9,328 nt of DNA. It comes from an uncultured Acidimicrobiaceae bacterium. Lineage in GTDB: Bacteria; Actinomycetota; Acidimicrobiia; Acidimicrobiales; Ilumatobacteraceae. The notes beneath the pieces were generated by a model. That model was not told the origin of the DNA. It did not search any database and was given only the letters and a program-made list of their open reading frames with translations. The position numbers were made by a program, and so were the translations under genes. The first letter of the stretch is position 1; the number at the start of each line of letters is the position of its first letter. The DNA is taken from NCBI GenBank assembly GCA_903919215.1, contig CAIXHI010000076.1:1-9328 (forward strand), written 5' to 3'. Below are positions 1 to 7,017 of this stretch, in pieces.

Positions 1-269
1 GACCCGATACCGGCGTTGGAGATGTACAGGTCGATCCGCCCGTAGCGCTCGCGGGCGCGCTCGATGATCGTGTCGATGCCGCTGGGTGTGGAGACATCGG
101 CGTGCACGGCGTGCCCGCCGATGCGTTCGGCCACCGAGGTGGCGTGGTCGAGGTCGAGGTCGGCCACCACGACACCTGCCGCGCCGCGGTTGGTGGCAAC
201 CTCGGCCAGCGCAGCACCGAGCCCCTGACCGGCGCCAGTCACCACCACCACGTGTCCGGCAATCTCCAT
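1..269 (-). CDS. short-chain dehydrogenase/reductase (SDR), N-terminal part, cut by window edge
   Basis: Reading the minus strand from an ATG at 269 gives 89 complete codons that run off the window start. The product opens with a Rossmann fold: a glycine-rich dinucleotide loop TGAGQGLG at residues 11-18 (TGxxxGxG of classical SDRs), an acidic residue D37 at the end of the second strand (favouring NAD(H) over NADP(H) in this family), the adenine-ring contact D58-V59, and the NAG motif at residues 85-87. The catalytic Tyr-x-x-x-Lys lies outside the window, so activity cannot be judged. The start is supported by an AGGGGG ribosome site (minus-strand reading of 275-280) five bases upstream. Classical SDRs of about 250-280 residues interconvert alcohols and ketones; beside P450 genes, oxidation of a hydroxyl made by a P450 is the likely role (inference). 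It diverges from P450-1 and shares its upstream region. Confidence 0.9.
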   Translation of the reverse strand, partial: MEIAGHVVVVTGAGQGLGAALAEVATNRGAAGVVVADLDLDHATSVAERIGGHAVHADVSTPSGIDTIIERARERYGRIDLYISNAGIG

Positions 270-298
270 CAGGGCCCCCTGTGGCACTCAGTGACCCC

Positions 299-327
299 TT
301 GCCGTGGATCAAACCGCCCAATAATAT
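299..327 (+). promoter_or_regulatory. candidate promoter for P450-1
   Basis: TTGCCG at 299-304 and TAATAT at 322-327, separated by 17 bases, form a plausible sigma-70-like pair in the most AT-rich spot of the region. It lies about 40 bases upstream of the ATG at 366, which carries a clear AAGGGGGA ribosome site just upstream. Match by eye only; no start-site data. Confidence 0.4.
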
Positions 328-352
328 AACTGTATAGTCAGTTGGCGGTCAA
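323..352 (-). promoter_or_regulatory. candidate promoter for the SDR gene
   Basis: On the minus strand, TTGACC (plus positions 347-352) is followed after 18 bases by TATATT (plus positions 323-328), 5 of 6 matches to the -10 consensus. It fires toward the SDR gene and overlaps the -10 of the opposite P450-1 promoter, so the two transcription units probably compete or are co-regulated. Confidence 0.45.
328..343. promoter_or_regulatory. palindromic operator candidate between SDR and P450-1
   Basis: An interrupted palindrome, AACTG-N6-CAGTT, has perfect 5-base arms and sits directly after the plus-strand -10 and inside the minus-strand promoter spacer. This size and placement are typical of TetR- or GntR-family repressor sites, which often control catabolic P450 and SDR genes. 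No regulator gene is present in the window, so the protein that would bind is unknown. Confidence 0.4.
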
Positions 353-365
353 CCAAGGGGGAACG

Positions 366-1604
366 ATGACGGACAGAGCTGTGCACATTCCGTTCGCGGA
401 GATGGATCCGACGATGCGGTCCTTGCTGACCTACGAGAACAACGGAGCGATGGACGTCGCCTGCCCGTGGGCAGGCCTCGTCGATATCGTTCGCGACACC
501 CCGGTGGTGCGCTGGGACATGGGTGTCGGCTTCTTCTCGATGGCCGATGTGGTGGCCGTGGGCAACCACCCCGCCGTGGTTTCAGCGAACCCGGTCACCC
601 ACGAAACGATGGGTATGGGCTCGCGCTAACCGCTCATCCCGCTGCACCTCGACGGCGACGCCCACCGCCACTATCGCAAGCTGATCGACCCGTTGCTCGC
701 CCCACGCCAGGTCGCCTTGTACGAGGAGGGTTTCCGCCGGTTGGCCGACGAACTGATCGATGGGTTCATCGCTGACGGTGAAGTGGATTTGCAGACCCGC
801 TACGCGATTCCGCTGCCGGCAACGATGTTCATGCAGATTTTTGGCGCACCAATGGAGGACTTGCAGTTCTTCATTGAGATGAAGGACAACATCCTCAAAG
901 CTGAGGGGTTGACCCTGGAGGAGCGCGAGATCGAAGGACGTCTGTCGGGCGACCGTCTTCGCGTTCGGCTGCGTGAGATCCTCGGCGAGCGCCGGGCGGC
1001 GGGCACCCATCAGGACGACCTGATCACCAAGTTCATGACGTGGGAACTCGATGGCCACCGCTTCAGCGACGACGACATCGTCAACGTGATGCACCTGTTC
1101 GTCATCGCCGGCCTCGACACCGTCACGTCGTCGATCGGGTGTCTCGTCGGGTGGTTGGCGACACATCCCGTGCACCGTCAGCAGTTGTTCGACGATCCTG
1201 CGCTGATCCCGCACGCAGTGGAGGAGTTGATGCGCTACCAGAGCCCGGTGAACGTCGGTGGGCCGCGCTGGGCGACGGAGGACTTCGAGGTCAACGGGGT
1301 CTCGGTCAAGCAGGGCGACATGCTGCTGCTGGGATGGTGGACGGCGAACCTCGACCCCGCAGTGTTCACCGACCCGCTCACCGTCGACTTCACACGCGAA
1401 GCGAACCGGCACGCTGCGTACGCCGCTGGTCGTCACCGCTGTCTCGGCTCGCACCTCGCCCGGCTCGAGCTGCGCGTCGCGATCGAACAGTTCCACCGGC
1501 GGGTGACCGACTACTCGCTCGCTCCTGGCGCCGACCCTCAGTACAAGTGGGAAGGCGTCCGCGCGCCGGCCACACTGCCGATCGTTTTCAGCGCCCGCCA
1601 GTAG
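366..1604 (+). pseudogene. cytochrome P450 (P450-1), full length but interrupted by TAA at codon 88
   Basis: From ATG 366 (AAGGGGGA just upstream) the frame encodes a bacterial soluble P450 of 412 residues, but codon 88 (627-629) is TAA. The frame continues without any shift to TAG 1604 and aligns with P450-2 without gaps at about 54% identity (hand count). P450-2 has Glu (GAG) at this codon, so one G-to-T change from GAA would explain the stop. All core parts follow the stop: helix-C H100xxxR104 (haem propionate contact), I-helix AGLDT 248-252 (oxygen activation), ExxR E287-R290, and the haem loop with Cys359. The loop has Tyr352 where the family has Phe. No good restart codon with a ribosome site is visible after the stop, so a working enzyme would need readthrough. 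A recent nonsense mutation or a base-call error are the simplest explanations. The 3' end overlaps the convergent ligase gene by 17 bases. Confidence 0.85.
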
Positions 1605-3174
1605 CCGACAACTGCTGCTGCAGTTCGAACTTCTTCACCTTGCCGGAGGCGGTGAGCGGGAACGAGTCGACCCGCTCCCATCGTCGTGGCACCTTGAACC
1701 CCGTGAGGCTGGCGCGCCCATGCGCTTCTAGCTCGGCGTCGGTGGCCGCGGCCCCCGGCACGAGGCGCAACACGCCGACCGGCACCTCGCCCCAGTAGTC
1801 GTCTGGCATGCCCACGACGGCCATCTCGGCGACGGCCGGGTGGCTCAACATCACGTCTTCCACCTCGGCCGGGTAGATGTTCTCGCCACCGCGGATGATG
1901 ACATCGCGCAGGCGGCCGCGGATACGGATCAGGCCGCGTTCGTCCATCGAACACAGGTCGCCGGTGTGCAGCCAGCCATCGGCATCCAACGTCCGCGCGG
2001 CGGTCGCCGCGTCGACACCCACATACCCCTCCATCACCAGCGGACCGCGCATCCACAACTCGCCCGCCTCGCCGACGAGGAGGGTGTTGTCGTCCGGCCC
2101 GACGATGCGCACCTCCCGGTGCGGGAGCGGCGTGCCGATCGTCTCCGACTTGTCGATGTCGGAGTCGGTGAGCGAGGTCATGATCGCGTTCGGCGATTCT
2201 GACTGACCGAACGCGTTGGCGATCGAGGCACCGAACGCGTCCTCCACGCGGCGGATCAGCGACGGCGCCAACGTGGAACCGCCAGCCATCAGCACGCGGA
2301 TGCTGGACAGATCGGTGGTGTCGAAGCCGGGGTGCTCGAGTATTGCCAAATGCATCGTCGGCACCCCGCTGAAGATGGTGACCCTGGTGCGCGGGATCAT
2401 CTCGAGCGCCTTGCCGGCGTCGAACCCCGGCAGCAACGTCACCGTTGCACCCACCGAGAGGACACTGATCACGACCGACACGCTGCCGCCGACGTGGTGT
2501 AGGGGCATCGTGTTCAGCCAGTTGTCGTCGCGCTGCGCGCCGAAGCGGGCCATCATTCCTGCGGCGGAGTTGTATGCCGCGCGGTGGCTGAGCAGCGCTC
2601 CCTTCGGCCGCCCGGTGGTGCCCGACGTGTACTGCACGAGGAACACTTGGTCGGCATCGACCGGGGGCAGGTCGTCCTCGATCGCGGGCAGGTCGCGCCA
2701 GTCCGCCAATCGGTGGGCCTGCACGGCGCGCTGGGTGGCGAGGGACGACAGGCGAGTGAGCAGTGGCGTGCCGCGGTGCTCGTCGTCGGCGAATACCAAC
2801 CGGGCACCCGACGTATCGAACAGGTGGGTCATCTCGCTGTCGGTGAAGGCCGGGTTGAGCGGAACCAATGGGGTGCCGGCGAGCGCCGCACCGTACTCCA
2901 GGGTCACCCAGTCGATACCGGGAGCGGCGGCGACGGCGATCGGTTCGCCGGCGGGCACCTGCGCCAGCACTCGCCGGGCGAACGCAACCGCGTCTGCAGC
3001 GAGCGCGGCGTAGCTGAGCCCGCGGATCGAGCCGTCGGCGTCCTCCCACTGCACCGCGATGCTGTCGGGTGCTGTGCGGGCCCAGTCGAGCAGCACCTCA
3101 CCGATCGAACGCGTGTCGAGCGGCACGCGCTCGTCGGCAGGCCAGTGGGCGAGCGGCGCTGTGGTGTGCTCCAT
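1588..3174 (-). CDS. acyl-CoA ligase, adenylate-forming (ANL) superfamily
   Basis: The 528-residue product has the full set of ANL motifs in order: phosphate-binding loop YTSGTTGRPKG at 182-192, the aromatic/Thr-Glu region in the variant form FGQSES at 322-327, TGD at 404-406 (ribose-binding aspartate), hinge region GRLRD at 420-424 followed by GGENIYP at 429-435, and the catalytic lysine K512 in ASGK near the C-terminus. It should convert a carboxylic acid, ATP and CoA into an acyl-CoA via an acyl-adenylate. GGENIYP is typical of medium/long-chain and FadD-like acyl-CoA synthetases; the exact acid cannot be read from sequence. It has no signal peptide or membrane segment, so it is cytosolic. 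The ATG at 3174 has no ribosome site, and a TAnnnT element ends eight bases upstream, which suggests a leaderless transcript. It diverges from P450-2 and converges with P450-1. Steroid-, terpenoid- or fatty-acid-type side-chain activation is an inference from its P450 neighbours. Confidence 0.93.
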   Translation of the reverse strand: MEHTTAPLAHWPADERVPLDTRSIGEVLLDWARTAPDSIAVQWEDADGSIRGLSYAALAADAVAFARRVLAQVPAGEPIAVAAAPGIDWVTLEYGAALAGTPLVPLNPAFTDSEMTHLFDTSGARLVFADDEHRGTPLLTRLSSLATQRAVQAHRLADWRDLPAIEDDLPPVDADQVFLVQYTSGTTGRPKGALLSHRAAYNSAAGMMARFGAQRDDNWLNTMPLHHVGGSVSVVISVLSVGATVTLLPGFDAGKALEMIPRTRVTIFSGVPTMHLAILEHPGFDTTDLSSIRVLMAGGSTLAPSLIRRVEDAFGASIANAFGQSESPNAIMTSLTDSDIDKSETIGTPLPHREVRIVGPDDNTLLVGEAGELWMRGPLVMEGYVGVDAATAARTLDADGWLHTGDLCSMDERGLIRIRGRLRDVIIRGGENIYPAEVEDVMLSHPAVAEMAVVGMPDDYWGEVPVGVLRLVPGAAATDAELEAHGRASLTGFKVPRRWERVDSFPLTASGKVKKFELQQQLSATGGR

Positions 3175-3250
3175 AAGTTGGCAACGTACTTGACGTCAGG
3201 CCCGCTGACTAGTTTGATGATTGAACGATTTAAGGGGAATGGGGACGAAG
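3175..3250. promoter_or_regulatory. divergent promoter region between ligase and P450-2
   Basis: This 76-base gap must hold both promoters. Rightward, TTGACG (3190-3195) and TTTGAT (3213-3218) are 17 bases apart. Leftward, the minus-strand TACGTT (plus 3183-3188) lies eight bases before the ligase ATG, as expected for a leaderless mRNA. The perfect palindrome TGACGTCA (3191-3198) overlaps the rightward -35 and is a possible operator. The heptamer CTGACTA (3205-3211) also occurs, on the opposite strand, in the operator candidate upstream of P450-1. All assignments are by eye. Confidence 0.4.
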
Positions 3251-4486
3251 ATGCGCAATGACATTGTCGAGATCAAGTTCGAGGACATGAGCCGTGAGCT
3301 CCGGTCGATGATTGTCTATGAGTCGAACGGGGCAATGGACGTGGAAACCCCGCAGACCTTGTTCGACGAGATCCTGCGCACCAGCCCGGTCGTGCGCTGG
3401 GAGATGGGGGTCGGGTTTTTCAAGATGGAAGACATCGTCGCCGTCGCCCGCCACCGCAACATCGTCTCCTGCGACCCCAACACGGGTGAGGCAATGGGCA
3501 TGGGTTCGGCCGAGCCGCTGATCCCGCTGCACATCGATGGCGACATCCACAAGCACTATCGCAAGCTGCTCGACCCGCTGTTCACTCCGCCGAAGATGAA
3601 GCTGCTCGAGCCCACCATCCGCGCCACCGCCGATCAGTTCATCGATGGGTTCATCGGTGCCGGTCAGGCCGAGATGTACTCGGCGTTCTGCACACCGTTG
3701 CCGTCCACCGTCTTCATGCAGATCTTCGGTCTGCCGTTGGAGGATCTGGACTTCTTGATCGAGAAGAAGAACCGGATCCTCAAGAACGAGGGCACGTCAT
3801 TCGAGGAGCGAGAGGCCATCGGCCGCGTTGAGGGGCTCGAGATGCGTGCGCACCTGCGCAAGCGCCTGCAGGAACGGCTGAGCACAGGGCTTCGCCACGA
3901 CGATCTGCTCGACACGTTCATCCACTTCGAGCTCGATGGTCATCAGCTCAACGAGGACGAGATCATCAACATCATGCACCTGTTCACGATCGCTGGCCTC
4001 GACACGGTGACGTCGTCGCTGTCGTGCATCCTGGCGTGGTTCGCGAAGCACCCCGAAGAGCGGCGACGGATGATCGACCATCCGGAACTGTTGCCCGCGG
4101 CGGTCGAGGAACTGATGCGCTACGAGAGCCCGGTGCCATCCGGCGGTCATCGGACGGTGACCGACGACTGCGAGATCAACGGCGTCCCGTTGCGCAAGGG
4201 CGAGATCGTCTACCTCTGCTGGGCGAGCGCCAACGTCGATCCGGCCGCGTTCGAGTCGCCGCACACCGTCGACCTCACCCGCGAGCAGAACCGGCACATC
4301 GCCTTCGCGTCCGGCCTACACCGTTGCCTCGGCTCGCACCTCGCGCGTATCGAGATCGTCGCGGCCATCGATCAACTGCACCGTCGGGTCAGCGACTACT
4401 GGGTCACGCCGGGTGCAGAGGTCGACTACGAGTTCGCCGGTGTGCGTGCTGCGAACCACCTGCCGCTCTCGTTCACGGCTCGCTGA
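3251..4486 (+). CDS. cytochrome P450 (P450-2), intact paralogue of P450-1
   Basis: This encodes a soluble bacterial class I-type P450 of 411 residues with no N-terminal membrane anchor. Landmarks are helix-C H100xxxR104, I-helix AGLDT 248-252, ExxR E287-R290 and the haem loop FASGLHRCLG with axial Cys359. It should monooxygenate a hydrophobic substrate using electrons from a ferredoxin, which is not encoded nearby. I chose ATG 3251 because it aligns exactly with the start of P450-1 and has GGGGAC four bases before it; ATG 3239 and TTG 3221 are in-frame alternatives that would add 4 or 10 residues. It is the closest relative of P450-1 in the window (about 54% by hand count), with P450-3 to P450-5 more distant. 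The next gene starts one base after its TGA, so P450-2 and the hydrolase form one translation unit and probably act on the same compound. The CYP family is not assigned. Confidence 0.95.
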   Translation: MRNDIVEIKFEDMSRELRSMIVYESNGAMDVETPQTLFDEILRTSPVVRWEMGVGFFKMEDIVAVARHRNIVSCDPNTGEAMGMGSAEPLIPLHIDGDIHKHYRKLLDPLFTPPKMKLLEPTIRATADQFIDGFIGAGQAEMYSAFCTPLPSTVFMQIFGLPLEDLDFLIEKKNRILKNEGTSFEEREAIGRVEGLEMRAHLRKRLQERLSTGLRHDDLLDTFIHFELDGHQLNEDEIINIMHLFTIAGLDTVTSSLSCILAWFAKHPEERRRMIDHPELLPAAVEELMRYESPVPSGGHRTVTDDCEINGVPLRKGEIVYLCWASANVDPAAFESPHTVDLTREQNRHIAFASGLHRCLGSHLARIEIVAAIDQLHRRVSDYWVTPGAEVDYEFAGVRAANHLPLSFTAR

Positions 4487-4487
4487 C

Positions 4488-5540
4488 ATGCGTGACGTAG
4501 TAGTTGATATCGACGTGACCGAGGCGGCCGGCCTCGGCGAGCGCTTGCACACACGGGTGACGGTGACACTGCCCGATGCGGTCAGCACTCCACCGGTCGT
4601 GTGCTTCGGGTTCCCCGGTGGCGGCTACAGCCGCGGATACTTCGGGTTCGACGTCCCCGATGCGCATGCCGACGAGACCCGCGGTGGCCAGGCCGCGTGG
4701 CACGCGCGACGTGGCTGGATCTTCGTCGCCTGCGATCACTTGTGCGTGGGCGAGAGCGCGATGCCCACCGACCCGTCGCAGACCACGTTCGAGAACATGA
4801 CTGCGGTAAATGCCGCCACGGTCGAGGCTGTCACCGCACTGCTGAACCGCGGCGAACTGCACCCCTCGTTCCCCGCGGTGCAGGGGCTCACTCGCATCGG
4901 CATTGGGCAGTCGATGGGTGGCTGCTTGCTGGTCGTGCAGCAGGGGCAGCACGCCACCTTCGACGGTGTCGGCATCCTCGGCTACAGCGCGATCCACACG
5001 GTGCTGCCGATGCCCCCTGGCACGCCGGCGTTCCAGATGGACTATCTGCCCCGTGGCACTCGCCTGGCCTTCGATGCGTCGCAGGCACGCTCGCAAGAGG
5101 TGACCCAGGCCGCCAATGCCGCGGTCGACGACACCCCGCCCACGGCGGCCGACCTGCCGATCACGACGTGGGGTTTCCACATGGACGACGAACCCCAGGA
5201 CATGGTGATCGCCGACATGGTCGACTACCCCCTGCGTAGCCGCACCCACCCGTTGCCTCCCTGGGCATCCACGACCATGCCCCCGTGTGCGGCGTCGATG
5301 CTGTCACCCGGCTCGGTGGCGCCAGAGGCTGCCACCATCACCGCTCCCGTGCTGGTGGCGGTCGGTGAGCGCGACGTGGTGCCCGACCCGCGGTTCGAGC
5401 CGAAGGCTTACCAGCGCTCACCCGACGTCACCGTCGTCATCGTTCCCAACATGTCGCACATGCACAACTTCGCGTCGACTCGCGTGCAGCTCTGGGAGCG
5501 CCTGCACTCCTGGGCTGAGGGCATCGCTCGCCAGCGGTGA
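4488..5540 (+). CDS. alpha/beta-hydrolase fold protein
   Basis: The 350-residue product shows an alpha/beta-hydrolase triad: nucleophile S142 in the elbow GQSMG, acidic residue D296 in VGERD, and His324 (or His326) in SHMH near the C-terminus. A glycine-rich PGGGYSRG at 43-50 after the third strand fits the oxyanion loop of esterase-type members. About 150 residues separate the nucleophile from the acid, so a sizeable lid or cap domain (roughly 165-280) is likely. There is no signal peptide; it should be cytosolic. ATG 4488 is chosen because it follows the P450-2 stop as TGACATG, typical of translational coupling; an upstream in-frame ATG at 4413 would lie deep inside the P450-2 gene. The reaction is unknown: ester, lactone or epoxide hydrolysis, or C-C cleavage, would all suit a hydroxylated P450 product. 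I do not recognise a named family. Confidence 0.85.
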   Translation: MRDVVVDIDVTEAAGLGERLHTRVTVTLPDAVSTPPVVCFGFPGGGYSRGYFGFDVPDAHADETRGGQAAWHARRGWIFVACDHLCVGESAMPTDPSQTTFENMTAVNAATVEAVTALLNRGELHPSFPAVQGLTRIGIGQSMGGCLLVVQQGQHATFDGVGILGYSAIHTVLPMPPGTPAFQMDYLPRGTRLAFDASQARSQEVTQAANAAVDDTPPTAADLPITTWGFHMDDEPQDMVIADMVDYPLRSRTHPLPPWASTTMPPCAASMLSPGSVAPEAATITAPVLVAVGERDVVPDPRFEPKAYQRSPDVTVVIVPNMSHMHNFASTRVQLWERLHSWAEGIARQR

Positions 5541-5555
5541 CCCTCCTCCCCAAGG

Positions 5556-5607
5556 GTTTGTGTCGCACAATGGCCACGGTGCACCGTGGCCAGTGTGCGA
5601 CGCGAAC
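5556..5607. terminator. long near-perfect palindrome, possible bidirectional terminator or repeat element
   Basis: Bases 5562-5601 form a 40-base palindrome with one mismatched pair; the central 22 bases (5571-5592) are a perfect palindrome around GGTGCACC. As RNA the stem extends to 5556-5607 with two G-U pairs, about 25 paired positions per arm. It starts 15 bases after the hydrolase stop and ends 74 bases before P450-3, so ending the P450-2/hydrolase transcript is the simplest role. There is no real T-run after it, and the stem is unusually long for an intrinsic terminator, so a dispersed repeat or a protein-binding site remains possible. Confidence 0.5.
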
Positions 5608-5648
5608 GCTGTGTTGTTGGGTGCGGATCGGCAAAGTGACCAAAGCCC

Positions 5649-5665
5649 CGAGACATTCTGTCTCG
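5649..5665. promoter_or_regulatory. inverted repeat upstream of P450-3, operator candidate
   Basis: CGAGACA-TTC-TGTCTCG has perfect 7-base arms around a 3-base centre and ends 16 bases before the proposed GTG start of P450-3. Its size fits a dimeric repressor of the TetR or GntR type. It is separate from the longer palindrome just upstream. No convincing -35/-10 pair is visible beside it. Confidence 0.4.
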
Positions 5666-5681
5666 CAACGTTGATGATGTT

Positions 5682-6929
5682 GTGAATCGCTCGACGGAAC
5701 AAGGGTTGGTGCAGCAGATGGCCGCAATGGATGAAGTGTCCGGCATCGCGTTGGTGAACGCGATGTATCCACCGGAGATGATCGGCCAGATCATGGGCAC
5801 CGATCCCCAGCCGGTGCTCGATGCCTACGCACGGCAGTGTCCGATGCACGAGCGGGCACCTGGCTGGTACACGGTGACGCGGATGCAGGAGTGTGTGGAG
5901 ATCAACCGCCACCGAGGTGTCGCCGGTAACGGCAGCACTCGCGGCATGGGTGGCGATGAGAAGCTGATCCCGCTCGACATCGACGGCGAGATGCACACCC
6001 ACTTCCGCAAGCTGATCGACCCCGTGTTCGCGCCGAAGCGCATCGCCCCGCTCGCCGAGCGGATCGCCGCGCAAGCCGGCACGCTCATCGACCAGTTCGT
6101 CGCCAACGGCGAGACCGAGCTGTTCAGCTCGTTCTGCCAGCCGCTGCCGTCGCTGATCTTCCTCTCGATCCTCGGCCTGCCGGCCGACGAGCTGCCGTTC
6201 TTCCTGGAGATCAAGGAAGGGATCCTGCGGCACGATCCGCTCGCCGACCCCGACGAGGTCGATCGCCAGCAAGAGGTTGCTCGCCTGCAGTGCTCCACCT
6301 ACTTCGGAAAGCTGTACGACGAGCGCACCGCATCTGGCGATCTCGGCGACGACCTGCTCGGTTGGCTGATCGGTAGCTCGGTGGACGGGCATCAGCTCAC
6401 CCGCGAGCAGTTCCTCAACATCATGCTGCTGATGATCGTCGGTGGCCTCGACACGGTGTCGGCGTCGTTGTCGTGCATCATGTCGTGGCTCGCCCGGCAT
6501 CCCGAGCAGCGGCGCTGGATCCTCGAGGACCCGAACCGTTGGCCGGCGGCGATCGAGGAACTGCTGCGCTTCGAATCGCCGGTACCCCAGGGCTTCCGCC
6601 AAGCGCAAGAGGGTGTCGAGATCAATGGCAGCCAGTACCCGGCGGGCACGTACTTCATCATGTCGTGGCCGGCGATCAACCTCGATCCGGAGACGTTCGT
6701 CAACCCGCTGGAGGTGGATCTGCAGCGTTCACCCAACGCGCACGTGGTGTTCGCCAGCGGGTGGCACCGCTGCCTCGGCTCGCACCTCGCCCGCCTCGAG
6801 CTGCGGGTGGCGATGGAGGAGTTCCACAAGCGCATTCCCGAGTACGCGGTGAAGCCGGGCACCGAGTTGCAATACGTTCCGCTCGGTGTGCGCCAGGTGA
6901 TGAACCTGCCGATCGAGTGGAGCGCCTGA
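5682..6929 (+). CDS. cytochrome P450 (P450-3)
   Basis: This encodes a soluble P450 of 415 residues. Visible landmarks are helix-C H105xxxR109, I-helix GGLDT 254-258 (Gly in place of the Ala found in the other four), ExxR E293-R296, and haem loop FASGWHRCLG with Cys364. The first start is GTG 5682, but no good ribosome site precedes it; ATG 5718 or GTG 5709, behind AAGGG at 5701-5705, are real alternatives and would remove up to 12 residues. It is clearly related to the other P450s here but belongs to neither close pair. Its end (IEWSA, then TGAC) and the following spacer resemble the end of P450-4 and its spacer, so it probably shares the tandem-duplication history of P450-4 and P450-5. Reaction: monooxygenation of an unknown hydrophobic substrate with external redox partners. 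Confidence 0.94.
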   Translation: MNRSTEQGLVQQMAAMDEVSGIALVNAMYPPEMIGQIMGTDPQPVLDAYARQCPMHERAPGWYTVTRMQECVEINRHRGVAGNGSTRGMGGDEKLIPLDIDGEMHTHFRKLIDPVFAPKRIAPLAERIAAQAGTLIDQFVANGETELFSSFCQPLPSLIFLSILGLPADELPFFLEIKEGILRHDPLADPDEVDRQQEVARLQCSTYFGKLYDERTASGDLGDDLLGWLIGSSVDGHQLTREQFLNIMLLMIVGGLDTVSASLSCIMSWLARHPEQRRWILEDPNRWPAAIEELLRFESPVPQGFRQAQEGVEINGSQYPAGTYFIMSWPAINLDPETFVNPLEVDLQRSPNAHVVFASGWHRCLGSHLARLELRVAMEEFHKRIPEYAVKPGTELQYVPLGVRQVMNLPIEWSA

Positions 6930-7017
6930 CAGCCGACGCAGATGGACGTCGCCTCTTCGGTCGCGGCTATATTTCCGCCACGCGGCAGGGGCGCCGCACA
7001 GATGAGGAGCTGTCACC
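6930..7017 (+). promoter_or_regulatory. 88-base spacer before P450-4, shared with the spacer before P450-5
   Basis: It contains GCAGATGGACG (6938-6948), CGCGGCTATATT (6962-6973, with a TAnnnT -10 candidate at 6968-6973) and GAGGAG (7004-7009) eight bases before the P450-4 ATG. The first two blocks recur at matching places in the spacer at 8251-8338. TGGACG to TATATT is 19 bases, a little long for a standard promoter, so a promoter here is possible rather than sure; the genes could also be read through from P450-3. Confidence 0.45.

Noticed and set aside
582..1496. Minus-strand open frame of about 304 codons opposite P450-1
   Set aside because: It is an antisense shadow of a P450 gene with all signature motifs, and its composition is rich in Arg, His and Val from reversed codons.
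693..1604. Separate shorter P450 starting at TTG 693
   Set aside because: TTG 693 is an ordinary leucine codon inside the region conserved with P450-2, with no ribosome site; starting there would remove helix C and its haem contacts.
1877..3013. Plus-strand open frames opposite the ligase (for example 1877-2206, 2216-3013)
   Set aside because: They overlap a ligase with all ANL motifs on the other strand and have no recognisable protein features.
4413..4487. Extended start for the hydrolase at ATG 4413
   Set aside because: The extra 25 residues are encoded out of frame within the conserved P450-2 end and have no hydrolase character; ATG 4488 sits right after the P450-2 stop.
5418..6608. Long open frame on the minus strand (about 396 codons) opposite the hydrolase end and P450-3
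   Set aside because: It lies antisense to a clear P450 gene, shows no recognisable domain, and is of the kind created by GC-rich third positions of the real gene.
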